Shown here: positions 1 through 64,000 of the stretch, in pieces
Layout: every line of letters begins with the position of its first letter
How positions within the stretch are numbered: the first letter of the stretch is position 1
Assembly (NCBI GenBank): GCA_054601695.1
Contig: BAAHQB010000066.1
Coordinates: 620,001 to 684,000 of the forward strand
Source: Amorphochlora amoebiformis
Taxonomy: Eukaryota > Cercozoa > Chlorarachniophyceae
DNA: 64,000 bases
Direction of reading: 5' to 3'
Program-made: the position numbers and the translations under genes
The notes under the pieces: model-generated
The model's input: only the letters and a program-made list of their open reading frames with translations
What the model was told of the DNA's origin: nothing
The model's database searches: none

Positions 1-429
1 CCGCAAAGTTGTAATCTGGCATCTTGTCCACCTTAAACAAAAAAGCAGTTTGAAATCAAGATCTACTTGTGTCGACAAGGTGGACTCAGAATGAACGGGT
101 TCTGTACATACTTTAATGTGATAATCCAGAATTAGAGCTCAATGCCGAAATAGCGAAAAATAGTCAAAAAGGAAGAGAGTGAGTTTAATTGTGGTTGAAT
201 ATACCGGAATCCAGATCTTGTGTTCGAGGCCACGATTTTGATCCTTGAGTCCAATTTTCAAGATGGTGCCAAAAATTGGGTGCCTGAATTTATACCAATG
301 AAATTGTGTGTATTTATATTAACATAGTGCATATATATGTGTGTGTATATATATATACATATATATGTATATATGTATATGTATGAATTTATACCAATGA
401 AAATTGCGTGTATTTATATGTATAACATA

Positions 430-475
<46 letters not shown>

Positions 476-1231
476 ATATATATACAATACATGTGCACAT
501 GTGTACATACATATGAATTTATACCAATGAAAATTACGTGCATTTATATGTATAACATAGTGTATACACATATATATATATATATACATACATACTATGT
601 GAGTAAAATATATTACATAGGTATCACATGTACGTATGTACACGCAACATGTTTATAAACATAAATATATATATATGTATATATGTGTATATTATATATA
701 TTTATATACGAATATATATATATATATATATGTGTATATATACATGGTCATATGTGTAGACACAAATATTTACACATACACAAATATGTATATATATATA
801 TATATAATTGTAATTGTATATATGTACATACATAATATATTTATATATATTATACACATGCAAGTATTTTCAGGCCAAGTAAAGGGCGGGGTTTTGTGAA
901 CGTACGCGAATTTAGTCTTTTCCAGAAGCTTACTCATGTATTCGTACCTCTCCATCTCTACCTCGTTCTTAAAACGCTGGAACATATATATGTGTATATA
1001 ATTGTGCACGTATGAAACATGCATGCATGTAAGTTAATATATGTAACATCACTTATTTTACTTGTTACATGTAGTAATGAATGTATTATCTGTACACTTT
1101 ATTACGTAGATAATTTTTGATACTGTGTGTAAATATGTCAATGTTGTGTATATAAATGTATATATAAAATTATGTTAATATATTTTCATAGACATACATA
1201 CAATGTTTGTAGTGTGAGTATTATATAAATA

Positions 1232-1276
<45 letters not shown>

Positions 1277-1326
1277 TGTATTTATGAATATGTATCATGT
1301 TGATATGGTTTATATCCTGATATGAT

Positions 1327-1389
<63 letters not shown>

Positions 1390-1667
1390 AATCTTACTGA
1401 CCAAAAGAATCGAAGACATTTTACAATACATATATAGAAGTATAATACATATATATACATGTGTGTAAGTATGTTATATATGTATATATATGTATGTATA
1501 TATTGATGCATATACATATATATATTATATATATATATGTATATATATGCATATGTAAGTATTAAATCCTCATATATACAGGTGAATAACACAAATATAA
1601 TATATATATATATATATATACATACATATATATATATATATATATAAACGTATACAATTTTATATAT

Positions 1668-1698
<31 letters not shown>

Positions 1699-1860
1699 CG
1701 TATATGTATATATACACAACTAAATATATATATATATATAACATATATAATATACATATAATTAAAATCAATGCTTACTATCTCCCTTGTGTTGAGTCTC
1801 TTTCCATCCTCACTGTATATCGGTTCCTATATATATTATGTATAATATATGATACATATA

Positions 1861-1903
<43 letters not shown>

Positions 1904-2004
1904 ATATTTATATATATATTTATATATATATACATGTTTGTATGTGTAAGAATTAAAATGTACAACACACGGATTTATTTATATATGCTTATATTACTTT
2001 TATG

Positions 2005-2040
<36 letters not shown>

Positions 2041-3231
2041 GTGTGTGTGTGTATGTATACTTATTCATTCACATATTTACGTCCATACATACATATATAT
2101 ATATATATATAATACATATATCTATATATATATATATATATTTATTTATTTATTTATTTCTATATGTACATATTCTGCCAAAATAATGACACAATGTATA
2201 TTGGTTAGATATTACAGGTGAAGGAGAGCGCTGGTCCTCGGGCACATTCTTGAACCCCTGACATATTAATGGCAATCGCATCAGAATAAATCCACGCTTT
2301 TAGACATGTCTTCGCGCTCTCTAACACTTCCTGGCCAAATCGCTCTACTCATTATCCTCGTCTTTCTCGTTCTCCTCGTTCTTACACTGAATTTCTCGGT
2401 ACCTCGCTCTCCTTGCTCTTACGCGCTCAATTTCTCGTAGCTTTCTCGCCATATATCTTCGTTTAGTATCTCTCGTTCCTCTCTTGTTCATTATTTTTGC
2501 TCCCACTCACTCTCCCTCTCACGTACTTCATATGCTCCTGCGTTCTCTTCGTTAAGATACTATATCTTAATTGCTATGAACATTTCGCTCTTTTTGATTT
2601 GTCTCACAATCTCTAGATTTAGGTCTCCTTTGGTTCGTTTTCTCAAACCTCAGCAAGCTTTCGATTAGCCCTCTTCAGCTTGGCACGCAGCTCCTAAGAT
2701 AGATACAAGTGTATGGATGAGATCTTCGAATTCGTGTGCATTTTAATAAAGCGGTAGATATAAGATTTGTTCGCTTCTACCTCGAGATCGGGATTGCGGT
2801 CAATTTCGGGCGGTTTCATTGTAAGGATGCTAATTTGGGGCTGCATTAGTGACTGAATCCCCATCGTCTGTGCAGCGCGAGCGATCCCCGCGACTCCTGT
2901 CATCTGAATTTATTATTTTTTATTTTTTTTTCTGGAAGTACTAAAAAGGAATAATTTCTTCTTCACTTTCCAATATGTGAGATATATGCAATGAATATAT
3001 GTATATTATTCCAATGTGTTTAAACATAATAAAAACATGTGTACACACTCACCCGCATAAATACGCACAAATACACAAATGTAAATGTTGATTTATACAA
3101 ATATATTTGGTTTAATGTTATATGTGAATGTACTGTCAGTCCGTTGAGGTTGCTGAGGCCGGGGATAGCTCCCGGAGGTAAACTCTGCATCTGCTTCTGG
3201 AGAGCCTGCATGAATTCAACATATATATATA

Positions 3232-3271
<40 letters not shown>

Positions 3272-3321
3272 TATGTACACAAGATGTATTTACATATACA
3301 TGTTCATTACACACACACACC

Positions 3322-3411
<90 letters not shown>

Positions 3412-3559
3412 ATATATATATTATATATGTATATATATATATATATATATATTATTATAATATAATATAAATCTATTGATAGATAATGTATAATATATAT
3501 TATACATTACACACTCACAGGGATGTAAAAATACATTTATACTCTCGTATGCATGCATA

Positions 3560-3595
<36 letters not shown>

Positions 3596-4329
3596 ATAAC
3601 ATATAGCATGCATGTGTTTGTATATAGAATATGAATGTGTAAAATTATATGCTTGAATGTATATACCTGGCTGTTCAACTGGAACTGAATCTGCGACTCG
3701 GTCGGTTTAGCGTCCCACTTAGATACGCGTTTTTGCTGCACAGAGTAACAATTTTCAACTTTTGAACTTTCTAATTTTAGGAAAACTAAAGAAGAGCAGG
3801 AAGCTGAGTCCAAAAGGTTTTCATTGGACATTCCAATGTATTAGCACATCTCTGCCGCACTTTTTTTCTTATCTGGAGGATATGGTTGAAAGGGCCCCAG
3901 GAAAGCGGAGGAAAAGAGAACGGGAAAAGGATAATGAAAAGAATGCTCAGGTGAGAAAATAATGCACCAAAACATGAGTGCTAGGGGCATATCACTCAAG
4001 TCCGAGGTTGATACCTTACGCTTGCGCTTCTCTGACTTCGGGCTGGGAGACCTTGATAGCCTCTTCGACTTTTTTCGGGATCGACGGTCGCCCTTTTTAG
4101 TCTTCGATTGATCAATATCCGCATCTCCATTTCCATCCTTAGACCTGAAAATTTGCACCAGAACGCGATCGAAACACGAACCGACAAAAACTCGATTTCC
4201 CCCTATTCCCTCTCCCCCCCTTAGTCTCCGAGGAGGGGGAAAATCGGATACAAGCAAAACTGTCGCTAGAATGCTCACATGCCCTTTCTCCTTGACTTTG
4301 TAACCCTCAAAACCCCTGAGCACATACAT
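1..4329 (-). CDS. SF1: Splicing factor SF1 / branchpoint-binding protein (partial; 3' end outside window)
   Basis: SF1/BBP binds the intron branchpoint sequence and U2AF during early spliceosome assembly in the nucleus. Eleven exons are visible: 4279-4329, 4015-4137, 3667-3735, 3134-3205, 2781-2903, 2649-2693, 2216-2257, 1779-1808, 858-976, 205-283 and 1-31, giving about 262 residues with consistent phases. Residues ~35-66 are a Lys/Arg/Ser stretch ending in KQKRVSKWD, a UHM-ligand motif of the SF1 type (basic run then Trp, W65). Residues ~147-185 read [14 protein letters not shown], then EDQRSPSP, then GKRLNTRE. This matches the order leucine-rich helix, [13 protein letters not shown] in animal SF1 as I remember it. 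The last exon (KMPDYNFA) enters the first strand of the KH domain (PEINF in human), so the KH core, QUA2 and zinc knuckle lie off the left edge. The start is the first ATG in the first exon. Least certain: acceptors of the 4137 and 283 exons. Confidence 0.85.
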
Positions 4330-4594
4330 CTTGGAAGACACCACGCGCGGCGAGGTGCGTCAGGCAAAGCCGATATATTCATTCAGAAAGAATATATTTT
4401 AAAAGGTCGCCCGATAAGATTCTATCATATATACCATATCTAATATCGAATATCCTGTATATCACTTTCATATATCCGCAAAGATTCGCCCGCTCGGCCA
4501 AACCCCGTTCGCAGACAGCCTACGGTACGTATCTCAAACCGTGTCCCCCCCCTTCTCTGCGAGAACACCTGACTCCACTCGTTTCGGAAAGGCA
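4330..4594. promoter_or_regulatory. Divergent promoter between SF1 and the NDPK-like gene
   Basis: This 265-bp block separates the two head-to-head start codons (4329 on -, 4595 on +). It has no long (TA)n run, is more GC-rich than the flanking introns, and carries no supported exon. Position alone makes it the shared promoter and 5' UTR region. I see no diagnostic core-promoter motif. Confidence 0.5.
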
Positions 4595-11731
<7,137 letters not shown>

Positions 11732-12588
11732 GCATTTATTGGAACACTTAATCGTATGCGAGTTAAGCAAAGCGAAAAAATCAAAAATGAAGAAAAGAAA
11801 AAGGCGGATACGGCATTGGGAGCTCAAGCGGCTTCGAGATATAGTCTGAGATGGTAGCTCGCAGCTAAGTTTACCGATCTAGCCGATAATCCTATATGGA
11901 CATAGGTTAATTATATAATCGTTAATGATCTCACTTTGTTATTCGATCTCCAGATGCTAGAGATACCACTAGAACAATAATGGTAACTAGAGAACCTAAT
12001 TATGATCCGATGAGGATATATAACACTAGTTAGTAACAACCAAGTATTCTTAAAGAAAGTGCGCAGCTAAGTAATTCGATTTATCAAATCACTAGAATCT
12101 ACTCGTCTGGTGTCTACAGTCTAGACTGCTGTGCGCTGGAATCGTTCTAGTCGTTGTTGTGCATCGATACTCTCCTAGTCTCAACTGGTCTAGTCCGATA
12201 GAGTATAAGCTTAATTTCACCCCAAAACCACCCCAAATGGGGTAATATCTAGAATATCTCTAAGGCAATCTTATAATTTCGTCCATTGTATTGTGAAACT
12301 TTCCTTCAAACAATATTTCTGGACGCTAACTCTACAGTCTAGACAGTCTAGCTACATATACCCAAATGCCCAGTGAGTACGTAGTACTTACTATAGCTAC
12401 TAACTCAGCCAAATCTCCTAGATCTCTCAATAGCACAGATCGTTGCACCCGATGCAGCTATTCTCAGTATTATTATTGCGTATCTTAAGATTTCATGTAC
12501 TACCGGGTGTGAGTCTTATAATTAATCAAAGACTTTAATTTGAAGTTCAAGCACACTCAAGGTGTAAAGTGAAGGTGCGTTGCATGAG
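11732..12588. other. Convergent 3' spacer between the NDPK-like and LRRC45-like genes
   Basis: About 860 bp of unique, mixed-composition sequence without long (TA)n, rich in CTAG words. No frame with splice borders or a familiar protein was found. It should contain the 3' UTRs and terminators of the two convergent genes. Confidence 0.5.
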
Positions 12589-41000
<28,412 letters not shown>

Positions 41001-41228
41001 AGGTGACAGCCTCGGATGGTCTTCGGCTAAATTATGTGATATTACCTCCGAATGGATCTTTGTGACGTCGGGTGACGAAAAGTTGCCATAAAAACTCGGA
41101 GCGAAGAGTTATTGCCGGAATACCGGTATTTCTTAAAATACTCTCCCAACAGCAGCCGAAAAATACAGTAGAAATTCGGACGATTCGAGATTTGGGGGAG
41201 CCCGCAGTGAGCATCGCGAAGACCAACC
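41001..41228. promoter_or_regulatory. Divergent promoter between the LRRC45-like gene and V-ATPase A
   Basis: 228 bp between the head-to-head ATGs at 41000 (-) and 41229 (+). Mixed composition and free of (TA)n. Assigned by position only; no core element is recognised. Confidence 0.5.
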
Positions 41229-43624
41229 ATGTCTGAAAGCAAGATCCTATATGGAAGAGTCGTTAAAGTCTCCGGACCACGTGAGTGTAGATCCCTAATA
41301 CAGCCGGAGTCTGGTTCATTTTTTCTCGTGAGGTCTGATAGAAACTAACGAGAAATTTGATTTGTGCGCAGTCGTGGTGGCAGATCAGATGTCTGGATCC
41401 TCAATGTACGAGCTGGTACTGTCCTTCTTAGATATACTGCAAGATACAGAGTTGTGACCATAATTTTTTTTCACGCAGGTCAAGGTGGGAAACGACAGGC
41501 TTGTCGGTGAAGTTATCAAGCTCACCGGTGATACAGCTTCAATTCAGGTCTATGAGGAAACAGGTATATTCAGCCGAATCTTGTGAGCAGTTATATCTAA
41601 CAAATATTTCCATTAGCTGGTCTAACTATTGGAGACCCTGTTGAGCGAACTGGAGCCCCTCTCCAAGTCGAGCTTGGTCCAGGAATCATGAAAAGTGTGT
41701 TTGATGGAATCCAGCGCCCTCTCGAGGTATGCCTAAATCTTTGGTGTATTGGGCGTCACCAAACCTTACGTAAACATTTTACAGGCTATAAGCGAAGAAT
41801 GCAAGAAACCAGAGAAGGGTGGAAAATCGTACTTTATCTCCCGTGGGATCGACGTCCCCTCACTAAACAAGAAAAAGCGGTGGGATTTCATTCCCAACAC
41901 GGACCTTAAAGTTGGGGATAATGTTGGACCTGGTTTTGTCATTGGACACATTCAAGTCTCACCGCTCATCAAGCACTTGATCATGGTTCCCCCTTACAAC
42001 GGAGGAAAGATTACTTGGATTATCCCTGTAGCCAAGCTCAAGAATGGTATCAACGTAGAGACTGTTGTGATGAAGATCGACGACTTCTCAAGTGAGAAGG
42101 AGGAGTCCCTCAAGCTTTACCATAAATGGCCTGTACGTGAACCTCGTCCCTATGCGCAGAAGCTCGAGGCCAACTCGCCCCTTACTACTGGGCAGCGGGT
42201 GCTCGACTCGCTCTTCCCATCCGTCCTGGGTGGAACCTGCGCGATCCCCGGAGCCTTCGGCTGCGGCAAGACTTGTATCTCCCAGGCCCTCTCCAAGTAC
42301 TCCAACGCCAATGCGATTATCTACGTCGGGTGCGGTGAGCGCGGAAATGAGATGGCTGAGGTGCTCAAGGACTTCCCTGAGCTTTTTGTGAAGGTCTACG
42401 ACAAAAAAAGCAAAACTCTCAAGAAACAGCCTATTATGGACCGCACGTGCTTAGTCGCCAACACTTCCAACATGCCTGTAGCTGCTCGTGAAGCCTCCAT
42501 CTACACCGGGATCACGCTTGCCGAATACTTCAGAGATATGGGTCTTAACGTTGCCATGATGGCCGACTCTACGTCTCGGTGGGCCGAAGCACTTCGTGAG
42601 ATTTCAGGTCGTCTGGGAGAGATGCCTGCCGACGCCGGTTTCCCTGCATACCTTGGTTCCCGACTGGCATCCTTCTACGAGAGGGCAGGCCTCGTGCAGT
42701 GCATGGGAGCTCCCCGCCGTGAAGGCACTGTCACGATTGTTGGGGCTGTTTCACCGCCTGGAGGCGACTTTTCTGACCCAGTCACCTCTTCCACGCTGGA
42801 TATCGTCCAGGTCTTTTGGGGATTGGACAAAAAGCTTGCCCAACGCAAGCACTTCCCTTCCATCAACTGGAATATCTCCTACTCAAAATACACCAAGGTG
42901 CTCAAGAAGTTTTATCGTGAGGCCAAGTTGACGACCGTCGACAAGATGGAACCCGGAAAGCTCACGCCTGTCGAGAAGGAGATCCCGGGCCTCACAGAGA
43001 GGGTCAAGGAGCTCCTGCAAGACGAGGCCAACCTCCAAGAGATCGTCCAGCTCGTTGGCAAAGACTCGCTTAGTGAGGATCAAAAATGCAAGCTCGAGAT
43101 GTCGAAGATCGTGCGAGAGGAGTTCCTTAAACAGAACGCGTTTTCCCCGTATGACTACAACTGCCCGCCCATCAAGACGGCCTGGATGCTGAAGCTGATC
43201 ATCATGTTCTACCAGAAGGTGAGAAACAATTGTGTGATTTTGCTTTGGCTCACCTGCGGCTGGCTGGCTGATTAACTCAAAGTTAAAAATTCGTCATCAT
43301 CTAGGCCATGAAGGTGATTGAGGATAAGAATCGTACGCCCCGTGTAACCTGGAGTCGTGTTCACGCTACTCTTGAGAAGCAATACAAAGCGTAAGTCGCT
43401 CTTGAAGTTTCAACTTCGAATCTGATAAAATTCTGATCATAACCGCAGTCTGACTTCCATGAAGTTCCTGATGCCCGACATGAAGGCAGCGGTATGTATA
43501 TTCTACTAATATATTGTGTTTTGATTTCTATCTCACCATCCTCCACTGTCAGATTCTTCAGGATGAGTTTATGCAGAGGGAAGCTGAGCTTCTCAAGGGA
43601 TTCGAGAAGGAGTTGCACGCTTAA
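41229..43624 (+). CDS. VMA1: V-type H+-ATPase catalytic subunit A
   Basis: Subunit A is the ATP-hydrolysing subunit of the V1 head, driving proton pumping into vacuoles and endosomes. Exons: 41229-41280, 41372-41415, 41479-41563, 41617-41726, 41785-43218, 43305-43390, 43449-43491 and 43553-43624 (TAA), about 641 residues, close to the usual 610-640. Order seen: N-terminal beta barrel ([16 protein letters not shown]), non-homologous region (~130-220), P-loop GAFGCGKT at ~253-260, then [59 protein letters not shown] and [12 protein letters not shown]. The Cys after the P-loop and [10 protein letters not shown] recall alveolate/SAR sequences. A C-terminal helical domain follows. No intein is present. 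The 1434-nt exon 5 is by far the longest exon in the window, and the introns are 53-91 nt without (TA)n. Complete, with no damage seen. Confidence 0.97.
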
Positions 43625-43870
43625 ATGCGACATGTGTCTTCTGGAAAGTTTGGATTACAAGTTTTGTCAACATTCAATTTCGCTATAATATTTGTATTTA
43701 TAGTGCACAAAACATATGTATGTATATACATATATATATATATATATATATAATATATGCATATCTTCATGTATATAAATGTGTATATGTGCATGTAAAT
43801 ACATTTTACCTACACGTCCGTGTATTATACTTTGATACTTGTACAGGGGTACACATACGTACATATATGT

Positions 43871-43919
<49 letters not shown>

Positions 43920-43948
43920 TATAATAATACATATATATATTTATATAC

Positions 43949-43983
<35 letters not shown>

Positions 43984-44004
43984 TGTTATATATATATATA
44001 TATT

Positions 44005-44090
<86 letters not shown>

Positions 44091-44098
44091 ATATAAAT

Positions 44099-44151
<53 letters not shown>

Positions 44152-44753
44152 GTATATGTGTGTATGTATTGTGTGTTATTATGCGTGGCACGTGTGCTGT
44201 GTGTGGCATGTGTGTTATTATGCGTGGCATGTGTGTTATTATGCGTGGCATGTGTGGCATGTGTGTTTATGTTTCATGCGTTGCTTGGCATGTGCGTGTA
44301 ATACATAATAACGTAAGAACACAATAGATGAGACGTCTAACTAGATCATATCGTATCTATACTAGCTAGAATATATATCTAGATAGAGATACTGTGATAT
44401 ATATGATCAGGTATATATGCTAGATATCATCGGACTATATCTATCTAGTAAATGTGTGTGTGTGTGTGTGTTTATATATAACTTATATAAAAATATATAT
44501 ATCTAGTACAATTATCTAGATTACTACCGATATGACCCATATCTAACTTATGTATCCGAGCAGTATCTAGAGTATAAATACTAATTAATTATCTAGACTT
44601 TGGCAACACTCATAGTATTTATATCATCTGGCAGCATCTGGAGCATAGTATTTATATGAAATTATATCATCTGGCATATACATGCGGCAATAACACTTGA
44701 GTTTGGTAAAAAGCTAAATGTAGTCAAGCGCTCTCAATTGCCCAGTAGTATCT
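43625..44753. other. Convergent 3' spacer between V-ATPase A and SPB1
   Basis: Contains long (TA)n at 43730-44160, a short minisatellite of ttattatgcgtggcatgtgt (~44170-44275), and CTAG-rich unique sequence at 44330-44640. No coding exon is supported until the SPB1 stop at 44754. It should hold both 3' UTRs. Confidence 0.55.
44165..44285. repeat. Minisatellite of ttattatgcgtggcatgtgtg units
   Basis: Four to five copies, partly truncated, of a 20-24 bp unit ending in GGCATGTGTG, downstream of the V-ATPase gene. Confidence 0.85.
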
Positions 44754-63671
<18,918 letters not shown>

Positions 63672-63675
63672 CTAG

Positions 63676-63711
<36 letters not shown>

Positions 63712-63905
63712 GTTTGTAAATTTATAATTCAATACTGTCCACAATGATTTCATATGACATGGATAGATCCCAATTTGAGTCCAGAAACAGTGATAAGGGT
63801 GTAGTACATGCTTACTGTTGGTACATACTCTCACAGACCACATGTATTCTTGAATGAGTTCAAGCATATCCAGACATATAATGTACGTAGATATATTATA
63901 ATATA

Positions 63906-63950
<45 letters not shown>

Positions 63951-64000
63951 ATGTATGTATATATTTTTATATTCCTACAATATACACATATACTACATAT

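Noticed and set aside
42092-43083. Other-frame open readings inside the V-ATPase gene
   Set aside because: Shadows of the conserved subunit A exon.

Overview
This is a nuclear eukaryotic window. It holds five protein genes cut into very many small exons: roughly 120 exons, most of them 20 to 130 nt, with spliceosomal GT-AG borders. Their introns are filled with (TA)n and other simple repeats. I built the gene models by hand from splice borders, reading-phase continuity and family motifs; no search was run. Long Ile-Tyr, Ser-Leu or Glu-Arg open frames are translations of microsatellites, not genes. The organism is probably a flagellated protist. The V-ATPase A subunit has a Cys after the P-loop (GAFGCGKTC) and the stretch [10 protein letters not shown], which I associate from memory with alveolates and other SAR lineages. 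An LRRC45-like centrosomal protein suggests centrioles. Interstitial repeats are TTAGGG-type. The exact lineage cannot be fixed from this sequence.

Layout. 1-4329 (-): 5' portion of splicing factor SF1/branchpoint-binding protein, running off the left edge inside its KH domain. 4330-4594: shared divergent promoter. 4595-11731 (+): a 16-exon, ~373-aa protein made of two nucleoside-diphosphate-kinase-like half domains. 11732-12588: convergent 3' spacer. 12589-41000 (-): a ~28-kb gene of about 52 exons that I read as one LRRC45-like protein, with N-terminal leucine-rich repeats, a coiled coil and a long basic Ser/Arg/Pro tail. 41001-41228: second divergent promoter. 41229-43624 (+): complete V-ATPase catalytic subunit A, compact, with short TA-free introns. 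43625-44753: convergent 3' spacer. 44754-63671 and beyond (-): SPB1/FTSJ3 pre-rRNA 2'-O-methyltransferase, about 35 exons in view, with its 5' part off the right edge.

The genes do not form a pathway. They are housekeeping genes (splicing, proton pumping, ribosome biogenesis, nucleotide metabolism, centrosome) in a dense divergent/convergent arrangement.

The most interesting signal is in the introns. Tandem duplications repeatedly span or abut 5' or 3' splice sites, telomere-like CTAACCC/TTAGGG motifs sit at or just inside many intron ends, and decayed copies of exons lie inside introns. Together they suggest a common way in which these introns have grown. The V-ATPase gene in the middle has escaped it.
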